Shown in pieces: positions 18,433-28,405 of a stretch of DNA of 64,000 nucleotides; position 1 is the first letter of the stretch, and every line of letters starts with the position of its first letter. Where the stretch lies: assembly GCF_044962685.1 (NCBI RefSeq), contig NZ_JBBKTX010000020.1:30897-94896 (forward strand), given 5' to 3'. A program made the position numbers and the translations under genes. The notes under the pieces are model-generated. The model made no database searches. It was not told the DNA's origin and worked only from the letters and a program-made list of their open reading frames with translations. Source of the stretch: Oceanobacter antarcticus. GTDB lineage: Bacteria; Pseudomonadota; Gammaproteobacteria; Pseudomonadales; Oceanobacteraceae.

Positions 18433-21400
18433 ATGTTTCGGAGCATGCCCCTGCGAGTCAGATATCTGGTGTTTGAGGTTGTGTTGCTGACGGTTGGCGG
18501 GTTGCTGACCCTGGCGGTCATGCTGAAACTGGAAAATTTTAATCAACAGCAGCTGCAACAGTCATTGACGCAGCAGGCTGAAGATGTGGCGGATCAGGTT
18601 GTTAACCGCATTAACCTTTATGAATATGGCCTGCGCGGTATGCGTGGCGTGGTGTTGGTCGCAGGCGACCGGCTGAATGAACTGGCAATAAAAAGCTATG
18701 CCATGACGCGCAATCTGGATCAGGAATTTCCGGGAGCGCGGGGGTTTGGGTTTATACGTAAAGTCTCTGAGCAAGCATTGCCGGGTTACCTTGCTGATCA
18801 ACAGAAGGTGCGGGAACACTTTGGCATTCGCCAGATCCAGAGACACGAAGGCGACCGGTTTATTATTGAGTACATTGAGCCACTGCTTGGCAACGCTGAA
18901 GCCGTCGGTCTTGATATTGCCTCGGAGTCAGCGCGTCGTAATGCCGCTATCGCAGCGATGACATTGGGTGATGTGCAGTTAACGGCTCCCATTACTCTGG
19001 TACAAACTGCTGGTAAGCGGCTGCAATCCTTTCTGATTCTGCTACCGGTTTATCGTATCCCGGTGACGCCGCTGCAACCTGAAGAGCGTGAACAACAATT
19101 GCTTGGCTGGAGTTACGCCCCCTTGCTGATGGGGCAAGTGCTGGCCGATCTGAAGAAAAATGATGCCCTTGTCAGTCTGCGCTTTACCGATATAACCGAT
19201 AACCAACATCCGGAAGTATTTTATTCCACCCTGAAAGAATCCACATCAGACTCGTCCCAAGTAGTACAGGCGACTGCTGTCCAGCGTGCGGTTTTTGGCC
19301 GTCAGTGGCAAATAGAGGTGATCCCGCAGCCAGGGTTTGCTGCCAGTCTTCATCTGGTCTCACCGGTTCAGGTGGCCGTGGTGGGCGCGGTTGTTAACCT
19401 GCTCTTGGCCATGTTGCTGTATCTGCTGATCAGCGGGCGCATGCGTCGCGGGGAATACCTGTCACAGCGTCAACACCTGGCGGCGATTGTCGACGGTTCC
19501 GTTGATGGCATTGTCAGTACTGATGCCGATGGCATCATCACCAGCTGGAACAGTGGTGCCGAGCGTTTGTTGGGCTTTCCGGCCGAGACCATGCTGGGAA
19601 CGTCGCTGACGGAGCGCATTGTACCGGAGAATCTGCAGCAGGAAAGTGAACGTATCTTGACCTCGGTGGTGAAGCGGGGGTTGCATGTCCGGCCATTGGA
19701 AACCCGGCGTCTGGCTTTGGATGGTCAGCTGATTGATGTTTCGGTTTCGGCCTCGGGGATCCGCGATGCCAGTGGTCGTCTGGTTGGGTTGTCGCAGACC
19801 ATTCGTGATATTTCTCGCCAAAAGCAGGCGCAGGCGCATGTGCTTGAACTGCAGCACAAACTGGAACAACAAGTCGAACAACGCACTGGTGAGGCCGATC
19901 GGATCAACCAATTACTGCAGGGCGTTTTGCGTTCATCGTCAGAAGTCGGCATTGTCGCCACCACTAAAGAAGGTGTGATTACGCTGTTCAACTCGGGTGC
20001 CGAACGTATGTTGGGCTACTGTTCAGAGGAGATGGTTGGCATCCGTACACCAGTGATTTTTCATGACAGTGATGAACTGAAACAACGGGCACAGCAGCTG
20101 ACGGAAGCCCTCGGCGTATCGGTTGACGGTTTTGATGTGCTGGTGGCGTTACCAGAACGGGAAGGCGCAGAAACCCGCGAGTGGACCTACATGACGCGCC
20201 AGGGCAAGCGCTTGACGGTGAGTGTATCGGTCACGGCAATTTGCTCTGAAAACAGCAACGAGGTGACAGGGTATCTGGGCATTGTCTTTGATATCACTCA
20301 TCGCAAACGCACCGAAATGAAATTGCAGCAAAGCCTCAAGACGACCCAGGCCATTCTCGATACTGCCGTCAATCCGATTATCACCATGGATCGTTCCGGT
20401 AACATCAAGCTGTTTAATCCGGCGGCAGAACAGCTGTTCGGTTACTCGTCCGGGGAAATCATCGGCAGCAGTATCCGCATGTTGATGCCGCCGTCGGTCG
20501 ATGCCGTCACGGATAATTTCATGCATTCACTGCTGATCGATATCGAAGCCTTTGCAGGCAGTAACCGTACATTTGAGCAGGAAATTCAGGCGATGCGTCA
20601 TGATGGCAGCCTGTTTCCGGCGCAGATCAGCTTTGGTGCTGTAGAACAGGATGGCGGTCTGATTGTGGTCGGCGTGTTGACCGATTTATCCGAGCACTAT
20701 CAGCATCAAAGCGTGGTTCAAAGTGCTATCAGCCAATTGGAAATGGCCGCTGAAGTGGCGGAATTGGGGGTCTGGAGCTGGGATACCGATACCGAGCTGC
20801 TGACCTGGAATGATCGTATGTTCAGCCTGTATCAACAGCCGGTTGAGTTGAAAAATGAAGACTTGGAACTGGAGCGCTGGTCGGAACGAGTACACCCGGA
20901 CGATCAGGTTATGGCTGAGTCGTTGCTGCGAACCTGCATGGATGTTGGCTATTTTGACACTGTGTTCCGGATTGTCTGGCCCGATGGCAACATCCGGCAT
21001 ATCCAGTGCGCTGCTCGTGCCGAACGCGCCAGTCATGGTCGGGTGATTCGTATCACCGGCATCAATCAGGACATCACCGAACAGATACTGCATGAAGCAC
21101 ACCTGCGGTATGCCAGAGATCAGGCCGATGCCTCCAGTGCGGCCAAATCTGCTTTTCTGGCCAATATGAGTCATGAAATCCGTACCCCCATGACCGCTGT
21201 GTTGGGCATGCTGGCCCTGTTACAACAAAGCCAGCTGACCGAGCGCCAGTCGGATTACCTGTCCAAGGCGCAGAATGCCGGGCGTTCGCTGCTGCTGCTG
21301 CTAAACGATGTGCTCGATTATTCCAAAATCGAAGCCGGTAAATTAGCGCTGGATGTTCACCCCTTCGATATGAACGAGCTGTTACGTACTCTGGGTGTTG

Positions 21401-23382
21401 TGATGGCAGGAAATCTGGGCCAAAAACCGGTTGAACTGGTGTTTGATATTACCCCCTGCTTACCCGTTCAATTCGAAGGGGATAGCAAGCGCTTGTTGCA
21501 GGTATTGATCAACCTGGCGGGCAATGCGCTGAAGTTTACGCCGTCAGGCCATGTCATGGTCAGGGTCAGTATTTTGGCCGACAGGGAACAGTCGATGGAT
21601 TTGAGAATTGAGGTGATCGATACCGGGATCGGTATATCCGACGAACAGCAGCAACGTATTTTCTCCAGCTTTATTCAGGCCGAAGCGTCAGTCAGCCGAC
21701 ATTTTGGTGGCACCGGGCTGGGGCTGGTCATTTGCAAGCGCCTGGTGGAACTGATGGGCAGCGAGTTGCAGCTGGAAAGCAGGCAGGATAGGGGCAGCCG
21801 TTTTTGGTTCGATGTAAAACTGCAACGGACGGACAATCGCAGCACGTATCTGGCCTCAGCCGAAAACCCAACCTGCCGGGTGTTGCTGGTTGAAAACAAA
21901 TCGCTGGTGGCAACACCGTTAATGCGTCTGGGCGAGGCGGCACACTGGGACATGGTTCAGGCCTTGGATGGGATTGCTGCGGTTGACTATATTGCGCAAG
22001 CCAACCAGCGTGAGCAGCCAGTGCATCTGGTGGTGCTGGATGCGTCGATAGTGGGGATCCGGGTTGAGGAATTAATCTTGCGACTCCGGGTTGCACCATT
22101 AATGGGCCAGGCTCCTGCGGTTATTGTCCTGGGTGTCCTGGATGATCATTGTCAGCCCTTGTCCGAAGCGGCAGAAGGGGTTGCTTTCCTCTGTAAACCG
22201 GTGACGCCAGCAGAATTGTATCACGTTGCCAACGAGCTGCTGAACGGCAAGCAAATCGACAACCAAGTCAGCACCGACTTGGCCAACCCTCGGCTTGCGG
22301 GTGTGAACTTACTGGTCGTGGAAGATAACGGCATCAATCGTGAAATAGTCAGTGAATTGTTACGACTGGAGGGCGCTCGGGTGGATCTGGCTGAAAGTGG
22401 ACAGGAAGGCGTGAATCGCGTTAGCGACAATGCGCGACCTTACGACCTGGTACTGATGGACATCCAGATGCCCGGCATGGATGGCCTGGAAGCGACCCGA
22501 TTGATTCGTACCCGTGTCAGCAAGGAACAATTGCCGATACTGGCCATGACCGCCAATGTGTCACTGGATGACTATGCTGAATGTATTGAGGCGGGTATGA
22601 ATGGGCATGTGGGCAAGCCGATCGATCTCGATCGTATCGTCACAGCCATTCTTGCTACCATTGATCCTGCTAGATCTCCGTCCCGACCGGTAATGGCGAA
22701 CGACCAGCAAAGTGGTGGTGAGACTGACGTACTGGTCGAGCCACTTGCTACCATTTTGCGCCGCTTCGGTGGCAAACAGGAGATCTACACGCGTTTGCTG
22801 GCGACGATAAAAGAAGATTTTGGCGTACTGCTGGAAAAACTGGCGCTGCAGCTGCAGTCGGCGGGCTGGCCCGAGGCCGCTGCCACACTGCATGCCCTGA
22901 AAGGCAATGCAGGCACGATGGGGGCGATCGGTCTGGCCAAGCGTGCTGCGGCGCTGGAGCCGGTGTTTGTGCAGGCCGGTTCGGAGGGGAACAACCTGCC
23001 GGATAGCGATAGCCTGATCGCCGAATTGAGGCACTTGTCTGAGCGCTCTGTCGTGGCATTACAGCAAGCGGTGCAGGCGCTTGATGGTATGCCGGAGGCA
23101 AAAGCAATGGCCGGGAGCCTGGTCTCGAGCCAGCCTGGTGTGTATGACAGGCCCCTGAGCTCTGTGACAGGCGAAGAGGATCAGGAAATAGCAAACTGGC
23201 TGAACAGTCTCGATGCCAGCCTGGACAATGGCGATATGAAGGTCGTGGAAATGGTGGAATGCTGTCCAGAAGTGATCCGCTCTGCTTATCCGCAATGGCT
23301 GGAGCCGTTGATTATGCAGATTGGAAGTCTTGAATTTGAACAGGCCAGGCAGACACTGCGCCAGATGCGGGGGGATCAATGA
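18433..23382 (+). CDS. CHASE-domain hybrid sensor histidine kinase with multiple PAS, REC and HPt
   Basis: A 1649-residue membrane sensor. TM1 lies at about residues 12-30, a periplasmic CHASE domain contains the hallmark PGARGFGFIRKV, and TM2 is near residues 315-335. Four PAS/PAC segments follow (for example VDGIVSTDADGIITSWNSGA and VNPIITMDRSGNIKLFNPAA; the last is ELGVWSWDTDTELLTWNDRM). Next come HisKA with His 914 (NMSHEIRTPMTAV), the ATPase domain, a degenerate receiver, a typical receiver (LVLMDIQMPGMDGLEATRLI) and an HPt with intact His 1487 (LHALKGNAGTMGA). All parts of a His-Asp-His-Asp relay are present in one chain. The stop overlaps the start of the response-regulator diguanylate cyclase by 4 bases, so that protein is a likely partner. 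The start ATG follows GACGAGG. Confidence 0.93.
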   Translation: MFRSMPLRVRYLVFEVVLLTVGGLLTLAVMLKLENFNQQQLQQSLTQQAEDVADQVVNRINLYEYGLRGMRGVVLVAGDRLNELAIKSYAMTRNLDQEFPGARGFGFIRKVSEQALPGYLADQQKVREHFGIRQIQRHEGDRFIIEYIEPLLGNAEAVGLDIASESARRNAAIAAMTLGDVQLTAPITLVQTAGKRLQSFLILLPVYRIPVTPLQPEEREQQLLGWSYAPLLMGQVLADLKKNDALVSLRFTDITDNQHPEVFYSTLKESTSDSSQVVQATAVQRAVFGRQWQIEVIPQPGFAASLHLVSPVQVAVVGAVVNLLLAMLLYLLISGRMRRGEYLSQRQHLAAIVDGSVDGIVSTDADGIITSWNSGAERLLGFPAETMLGTSLTERIVPENLQQESERILTSVVKRGLHVRPLETRRLALDGQLIDVSVSASGIRDASGRLVGLSQTIRDISRQKQAQAHVLELQHKLEQQVEQRTGEADRINQLLQGVLRSSSEVGIVATTKEGVITLFNSGAERMLGYCSEEMVGIRTPVIFHDSDELKQRAQQLTEALGVSVDGFDVLVALPEREGAETREWTYMTRQGKRLTVSVSVTAICSENSNEVTGYLGIVFDITHRKRTEMKLQQSLKTTQAILDTAVNPIITMDRSGNIKLFNPAAEQLFGYSSGEIIGSSIRMLMPPSVDAVTDNFMHSLLIDIEAFAGSNRTFEQEIQAMRHDGSLFPAQISFGAVEQDGGLIVVGVLTDLSEHYQHQSVVQSAISQLEMAAEVAELGVWSWDTDTELLTWNDRMFSLYQQPVELKNEDLELERWSERVHPDDQVMAESLLRTCMDVGYFDTVFRIVWPDGNIRHIQCAARAERASHGRVIRITGINQDITEQILHEAHLRYARDQADASSAAKSAFLANMSHEIRTPMTAVLGMLALLQQSQLTERQSDYLSKAQNAGRSLLLLLNDVLDYSKIEAGKLALDVHPFDMNELLRTLGVVMAGNLGQKPVELVFDITPCLPVQFEGDSKRLLQVLINLAGNALKFTPSGHVMVRVSILADREQSMDLRIEVIDTGIGISDEQQQRIFSSFIQAEASVSRHFGGTGLGLVICKRLVELMGSELQLESRQDRGSRFWFDVKLQRTDNRSTYLASAENPTCRVLLVENKSLVATPLMRLGEAAHWDMVQALDGIAAVDYIAQANQREQPVHLVVLDASIVGIRVEELILRLRVAPLMGQAPAVIVLGVLDDHCQPLSEAAEGVAFLCKPVTPAELYHVANELLNGKQIDNQVSTDLANPRLAGVNLLVVEDNGINREIVSELLRLEGARVDLAESGQEGVNRVSDNARPYDLVLMDIQMPGMDGLEATRLIRTRVSKEQLPILAMTANVSLDDYAECIEAGMNGHVGKPIDLDRIVTAILATIDPARSPSRPVMANDQQSGGETDVLVEPLATILRRFGGKQEIYTRLLATIKEDFGVLLEKLALQLQSAGWPEAAATLHALKGNAGTMGAIGLAKRAAALEPVFVQAGSEGNNLPDSDSLIAELRHLSERSVVALQQAVQALDGMPEAKAMAGSLVSSQPGVYDRPLSSVTGEEDQEIANWLNSLDASLDNGDMKVVEMVECCPEVIRSAYPQWLEPLIMQIGSLEFEQARQTLRQMRGDQ

Positions 23383-24371
23383 ATACCGCAGGATCGTTTA
23401 ATGAATGGATTCCGGGGTTGGATCGACTGCCCCGTTTGCTGGTTGTGGATGATCAGCCACTGATTATCCGGGTATTGAATGAAATTTTTAAAAACGAATG
23501 CCAGGTATCAATGGCAACAGACAGTCGTCGAGTTATTGAAATTTGCCGCAAGCAGCAACCGGATCTGATCTTGCTGGATATCATGATGCCCGGCATTGAT
23601 GGTTATACCGTTTGCCGGCAGTTAAAAGCAGATGCCATGACCGCAGATATCCCCGTTATTTTTGTGTCATCACAGCAGGAAGTTGAAAATGAGCTGCGCG
23701 GATTTGATGTGGGGGCGGTGGACTTTATTACCAAACCCGTTAATCCGGTGCTGGTGTATGCCCGCGTGCGAACCCATATAGCGGTCAAGATTCAACGTGA
23801 CTTGTTGCGTGCCAGTGCCTTGCAAGACGGACTGACCGGCGTTTCCAATCGCCGTCGTTTTGAAGAGACGTTGGAGCTGAACTGGAAGCAGGACTTGCGC
23901 GAGCAGCGTGAACTGTCGCTGATCATGGTGGATCTGGACTACTTCAAACGTTACAACGATTATTATGGCCATCTTGAAGGGGATCAATGTCTGATCCGGG
24001 TTGCACAGACCATCAAGGCGGTGCTCAAACGCCCCAGTGACAGCTTGTCGCGTTATGGCGGTGAGGAATTTGTTTGCCTCTTGCCGGATACCAACCAGCA
24101 AGGCGCCAAAAAAGTCGCCAGCAATATCCTCCGCAGTATTGAAACCCTGGCGATACCTCATGTGGAATCTCCCCTGGCATCACAGGTTTCTGTCAGCCTG
24201 GGAGGTGCAACGGTGAAACCGAATTTAGCCATGAATCGTGCCGATCTGATCAAGGCCGCTGATATCCAGTTATATCAGGCCAAACAGCAGGGCAGAGGGC
24301 GCTATATGGGGGTGCAACTGTCAGCAGATGCTGCGGGTACGGATTGCCAAACCACTGGTCACGATGCCTGA
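23379..24371 (+). CDS. Response regulator with GGDEF diguanylate cyclase domain
   Basis: This protein synthesises the second messenger c-di-GMP from two GTP. Its 330 residues comprise an N-terminal receiver (acidic pair DD at 24-25, phospho-acceptor Asp 67 in LILLDIMMPG, conserved Lys in FITKPVNP) and a C-terminal GGDEF domain with catalytic GGEEF near residue 227. An RPSD inhibitory I-site lies five residues before GGEEF, so product feedback inhibition is expected. The ATG overlaps the stop of the CHASE kinase (ATGA), implying translational coupling and that this kinase phosphorylates it, most likely through its HPt. Confidence 0.94.
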   Translation: MNTAGSFNEWIPGLDRLPRLLVVDDQPLIIRVLNEIFKNECQVSMATDSRRVIEICRKQQPDLILLDIMMPGIDGYTVCRQLKADAMTADIPVIFVSSQQEVENELRGFDVGAVDFITKPVNPVLVYARVRTHIAVKIQRDLLRASALQDGLTGVSNRRRFEETLELNWKQDLREQRELSLIMVDLDYFKRYNDYYGHLEGDQCLIRVAQTIKAVLKRPSDSLSRYGGEEFVCLLPDTNQQGAKKVASNILRSIETLAIPHVESPLASQVSVSLGGATVKPNLAMNRADLIKAADIQLYQAKQQGRGRYMGVQLSADAAGTDCQTTGHDA

Positions 24372-24523
24372 CCGGTTAATAGCCGGTATCGCTGGCGCGA
24401 GTGATTTATTCAATCTCAGACGGGTGACGTGCTGCATTTTCAGCAACATCCTCTAGTCTGAACAGGATTTGATTATTTATAGCCATGTGGAACAACATGC
24501 GTACAAGGACAGAAGGAACCGAT

Positions 24524-26524
24524 ATGAGCTTACTTTCACGCTTGTCAGTAAAAGGCAAATTGTTACTGATGATCACCGTGCCTCTGATTGCTCTGGTGTA
24601 TTTACTGGCCGAAGATGTGCGTGTGAGGTCGGTACAGAAAAGCGAAATGCAGGCGATTTCAGTGCTGGTTAATCTGGCCAGGCACAATAGTCTGCTGGCC
24701 CATGAGTTACAAAAAGAACGTGGTCTGTCGGCCGGGTTTCTGGGCAGTCAGGGTGCGTCATTCAGTGAGACACTGCCGCAACAACGGCGTGTCAGTGATG
24801 ACCAATTACAAGCCTGGGAAGCACTGCTTGATCAGACGGACCTGTCTGGCTATCCCAAGGTAGCTGCGGTGATTGCGACGGCCCAAGCCGACTTGCAGCG
24901 TTTGGCTGATGTACGCTCCGGTGTTGCAGGATTGGCACTCGACCTGCCCGATGCGCTGGCATTTTATACCGGTATTATCCGCCACTTGCTGGCGCTGTCA
25001 GCGATTGCCACAGGCTATACCAGTGATGGTGTGATTTCCCGTCAATTGCAGGCCTATTACAATTTGCTGCAAGGCAAAGAGCGCGCCGGTATTGAGCGTG
25101 CGGTGTTGAGTAATGCCTTTGGTGCCAACGAGTTTTCAGCGGGCTTGTACCTCCGTTTTATCCGTCTGGAAACCGAACAAAGCGCCTATCTTGATTCGTT
25201 TTATCAATTTTCCAATGCCGCAGGCAGGCAACCATTTGACGCCTTTCTGGAATCAGCTTCCCAGCGTGCTGTTGCTGATTACCGTGCGATTGCGCATCAA
25301 TATGCCACTACGGGCGGATTCGGAGTGGCCGCCAGTGACTGGTTTGCCGCCTCGACCGCGCGTATCAATCAACTCAAGGTACTGGAGAATGGACTCGAAG
25401 CCGTGTTGCTGGACACGGCCTCGTCTCGTCTGACTGACGTCAGCCATGCCTACTGGAGCATGATTCTGCTCGGGCTGTTTTTCCTGATCCTCTCTACCGG
25501 GCTGACGCTGCTGGTGTCCGGCATGTTTTATCGTCAGGTCAAGGCGCTGCACCAGCAAATTGTGGCCATCAGTCAGGGGCTCGATCTATCTCAGCGAGTG
25601 CCGGTCTACCTGAAGGATGAGCTGGGCGAAGTGGCGACCGCCTGTAATCAGTTACTGGAGCGCATGGAAGAAACCGTTTCCCAGATTGCCATCAGCGCGA
25701 CAGAAATGAACCTGATCGCTATTCAGAATCACATGACTATTTCGCTGAGTACCCGAGGGATGCAGGTACAGCAGGATGAAACCTCGAGTGCTGCGACCGC
25801 TGTCAGTCAGCTGGAACAGGCGACGCAGGACATTGCCTACAGCATCCAGCAAGTGGCTGACCAGGCCAGCCAGGCCAATCAAACGGCCGACAGCAGCGGT
25901 GAAACGGTCGATCTCAGTCTGGGTTGTATTGAAAACCTCAATACCCAGATGAATCAGGCGGCGGAGGTGATTCAGGATTTGCACCGTTCCAGTGATGCCA
26001 TTGCCGGGGTACTGGAGGTGATCAAGGCTATTGCCGAGCAAACCAACCTGCTGGCGCTGAATGCTGCGATTGAAGCTGCCCGTGCGGGAGAGCAGGGCCG
26101 GGGGTTTGCTGTTGTCGCGGATGAAGTCAGGTCGTTGGCGCAAAAAACACAAGAGTCTACTGCCGAAATCGGCCGGATTGTTGGCCGTTTCCAGCAAGAT
26201 TCACAGCGCGCCTATCATTCTGTTGAAGAATCGCAGAAAGTGGCGCGGCAAACGGTCGAGCTGTCGGGTACCGTCGCCAGAGAGCTGGCCCAAATACGTT
26301 CCGCTGTCCGCAGTATCCGGGATATGTCTGATCAGGTGGCCGCAGCGGCAGAAGAGCAGGTGACGACCAATAAAGAGCTGGGCCAGAACATGATGGCTAT
26401 TCAGCGTTTATCAGAGTCGACCGTAGCCACCGGCAAGTTTATGCGCAAGACCGGTGGCCAGCAGCGTGAACTGGCGGGCAATCTGATGACGCTGGCAGAG
26501 CGATTCCGCTTGCATCAGGATTGA
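24524..26524 (+). CDS. Methyl-accepting chemotaxis protein with NIT sensory domain
   Basis: A chemoreceptor of 666 residues. TM1 lies near the N-terminus (KLLLMITVPLIALVYLLAED), followed by a large NIT (nitrate/nitrite-sensing type) periplasmic domain starting with the family motif LAHELQKERGLSAGFLGS. TM2 follows (SMILLGLFFLILSTGLTLLV), then HAMP and a cytoplasmic MCP signalling domain with the hairpin tip AIEAARAGEQGRGFAVVADE. The start is ATG 24524, behind AGAAGGA; earlier in-frame starts lack a ribosome site. The ligand is predicted only at family level. Its 3' end overlaps the convergent esterase gene by 10 bases. Confidence 0.93.
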   Translation: MSLLSRLSVKGKLLLMITVPLIALVYLLAEDVRVRSVQKSEMQAISVLVNLARHNSLLAHELQKERGLSAGFLGSQGASFSETLPQQRRVSDDQLQAWEALLDQTDLSGYPKVAAVIATAQADLQRLADVRSGVAGLALDLPDALAFYTGIIRHLLALSAIATGYTSDGVISRQLQAYYNLLQGKERAGIERAVLSNAFGANEFSAGLYLRFIRLETEQSAYLDSFYQFSNAAGRQPFDAFLESASQRAVADYRAIAHQYATTGGFGVAASDWFAASTARINQLKVLENGLEAVLLDTASSRLTDVSHAYWSMILLGLFFLILSTGLTLLVSGMFYRQVKALHQQIVAISQGLDLSQRVPVYLKDELGEVATACNQLLERMEETVSQIAISATEMNLIAIQNHMTISLSTRGMQVQQDETSSAATAVSQLEQATQDIAYSIQQVADQASQANQTADSSGETVDLSLGCIENLNTQMNQAAEVIQDLHRSSDAIAGVLEVIKAIAEQTNLLALNAAIEAARAGEQGRGFAVVADEVRSLAQKTQESTAEIGRIVGRFQQDSQRAYHSVEESQKVARQTVELSGTVARELAQIRSAVRSIRDMSDQVAAAAEEQVTTNKELGQNMMAIQRLSESTVATGKFMRKTGGQQRELAGNLMTLAERFRLHQD

Positions 26525-27210
26525 TTTTGGCCCAAGCAGCCACTGAGAAAACGGCTGACGTCTTCAATTTCCGGGTACGAAACCTCGTGCTTCATCGGAT
26601 AGCTGCGCCAGAGTGGTTGCAGGCCGTTGTGGCGCAGCTGTTCCAGCGCCACCATCGCCAGCGAGATCGGCACAACCGGATCCACCGTGCCATGGGCAAC
26701 CATGACTGGCAGCTGGCTATTGGCAGGATGAACCTTGAACGGATTCACCCGAGTGCCATCGGGAATGTAGGTGCTCAGAGCAATCAGCCCGCCGAGTGGC
26801 TGACCAAAGCTGGTTGCGGCCTGATAAGCAACCGCCCCTCCTTGGGAAAACCCGGCAAGCACAATTTTCCAGGAAGGTATGCCCATATCAATTTGTTGTT
26901 GAATCAGCTGATACAGCCGATTCACTGAGTCGGCCAGCTGATCCGGGTCGATGGTGCGTTTTGGCGCCATCGCCATAATATCGTACCAGGAGCGCATGGC
27001 TGCGCCATCGGCCATCGTGACTGGCCGTTTGGGGGCATGGGGGAAAATACAGCGCAGTTGTGATGTATCTATCAAGCTCGCCATATGCTGTACCACCGGC
27101 ACAAAATCGTAGCCGTCCGCTCCCAGGCCATGCAGCCAGATCAGACAGGCGCTGGCAGGATCTGCAGATGGCTCGAGCACAACTTGCTCAGGGGTTTCGG
27201 TCATTTTCAT
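26515..27210 (-). CDS. Carboxylesterase/phospholipase-type alpha/beta hydrolase
   Basis: A 231-residue cytosolic serine hydrolase of the phospholipase/carboxylesterase family related to acyl-protein thioesterases. It has the oxyanion-region motif WLHGLGADGYDF, the nucleophile elbow GFSQGG with Ser 122, Asp 177 in HGTVDPVVP and His 208 in MKHEV, which is a complete triad. It lies at the end of the SUF operon direction, about 110 bases after sufT, but is functionally unrelated. The natural substrate is unknown. The 3' end overlaps the convergent chemoreceptor gene. Confidence 0.92.
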   Translation of the reverse strand: MKMTETPEQVVLEPSADPASACLIWLHGLGADGYDFVPVVQHMASLIDTSQLRCIFPHAPKRPVTMADGAAMRSWYDIMAMAPKRTIDPDQLADSVNRLYQLIQQQIDMGIPSWKIVLAGFSQGGAVAYQAATSFGQPLGGLIALSTYIPDGTRVNPFKVHPANSQLPVMVAHGTVDPVVPISLAMVALEQLRHNGLQPLWRSYPMKHEVSYPEIEDVSRFLSGCLGQNQS

Positions 27211-27322
27211 GCGGTGTTTGTCTCAAGGGCAGGTGTCGTATGCAAGATAGCCAGAGGTAACAAGGCGTGCCGGATAATGGACATCAAGCCAAGTATCCGG
27301 CAGGCGAGGCAAACAGGGTCTG

Positions 27323-27850
27323 TCAGAAAAACAGACCTGCTTCAAGCTGGGCTTCTTCGGTCATCATGTCACGATGCCATTGTGGCTCAAACACCAGTTC
27401 GACGTTGACGGCACTGACATTGGGGACTTTGGCGACCCGATATTTGACGTCGGAAATCAGTACTGGTCCCATGCCACAGGTCGGTGCGGTCAGTGTCATG
27501 CGGATGTTGACCTGATGACCGTCAATCTCTATGCCATAAATCAGACCCAGGTCGAGCAAATTGATGGGAATTTCCGGGTCGAAAATCGTCCGTAATGCTT
27601 GCTCAACCTGTTCTTTCCGAACCACGTTATCGCCGTGATCCTCGAAGACAATCTGTTCTGCTTGCAGGCCCAGCGCGGCCGCATCGGTGCCATCAACCCG
27701 CATCATGTTGCCGTTAACGGTGACCGTATAATTGCCACCCAGTGCCTGATTGATGGTGACAAAGACACCGGGCGGAATGGTGGCAGGAATACCGGAAGGA
27801 ACCTGTCGCGCTGGACATGCAGCCAGCGAAACGACCATGCGTTTTTCCAT
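27323..27850 (-). CDS. sufT: SUF pathway protein SufT (MIP18/DUF59 family)
   Basis: A 175-residue protein acting as an accessory factor in Fe-S protein maturation. It has an N-terminal extension with a DUF59-preceding region (ATIPPGVFVTINQALGGNYT) found in SufT, then the MIP18-like domain with PEIPINLLDLGLIYGIEID and the conserved Cys motif LTAPTCGMGPVL. It is the last SUF gene on this strand, about 170 bases after sufA, and completes the order sufB-C-D-S-A-T. Confidence 0.92.
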   Translation of the reverse strand: MEKRMVVSLAACPARQVPSGIPATIPPGVFVTINQALGGNYTVTVNGNMMRVDGTDAAALGLQAEQIVFEDHGDNVVRKEQVEQALRTIFDPEIPINLLDLGLIYGIEIDGHQVNIRMTLTAPTCGMGPVLISDVKYRVAKVPNVSAVNVELVFEPQWHRDMMTEEAQLEAGLFF

Positions 27851-28017
27851 AAATGAAGCTACCTGTCGCTGAAATTTTGCTGAGTGAGTGCCGTTTTGAT
27901 ACCGGCATCACGCCGGGTCAGTGCAATATCTCCGGACGTTCAGCGGTTGTGGCATGGATGGCACCTCAGCATGACCTCATGACCTGAAAAGGTACATACC
28001 AAGGTGACATGGCAAGG

Positions 28018-28377
28018 TTACACCGAAAAGGATTCACCGCAGCCACACAAATCACGGGCATTGGGATTGTTGAACTTGATGATGCTGTTCAGGCCTTCTT
28101 TGGTGAAGTCGATTTCGGTGCCACGGACATAGGCTCTGGCATCTTCGGCGACGTACAGGATCACGTCACTGGCGACCTGGACTACCTGGTCGCCAGGGCT
28201 GGAAGCATCAACAAATTCAATATCGTACTTGAATCCTGAGCAGCCGCTCTTTTTGACAGCCAGACGCACGCCGCTTTTGTCACTATTTTTGGCCAACATT
28301 TTGCGCACGTGTTGAATCGCCGCGTCGGTCATGCTGACTTCGGCAGCGGCGTTCGGGTCGTAGGTTTCAATACTCAT
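28018..28377 (-). CDS. sufA: A-type Fe-S carrier/scaffold protein
   Basis: A 119-residue HesB/IscA-family protein that carries Fe-S clusters from the SufBCD scaffold to target proteins. The three cluster-ligand Cys residues are present: C46 in GCSGFKY, and C111 and C113 in DLCGCGESF near the C-terminus. It lies 28 bases after sufS in the SUF operon, so it is called SufA by context; the sequence alone would also allow IscA or ErpA. Confidence 0.92.
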   Translation of the reverse strand: MSIETYDPNAAAEVSMTDAAIQHVRKMLAKNSDKSGVRLAVKKSGCSGFKYDIEFVDASSPGDQVVQVASDVILYVAEDARAYVRGTEIDFTKEGLNSIIKFNNPNARDLCGCGESFSV

Positions 28378-28405
28378 GTGTGTGTCCTCAATCGGTCACG
28401 AATCA

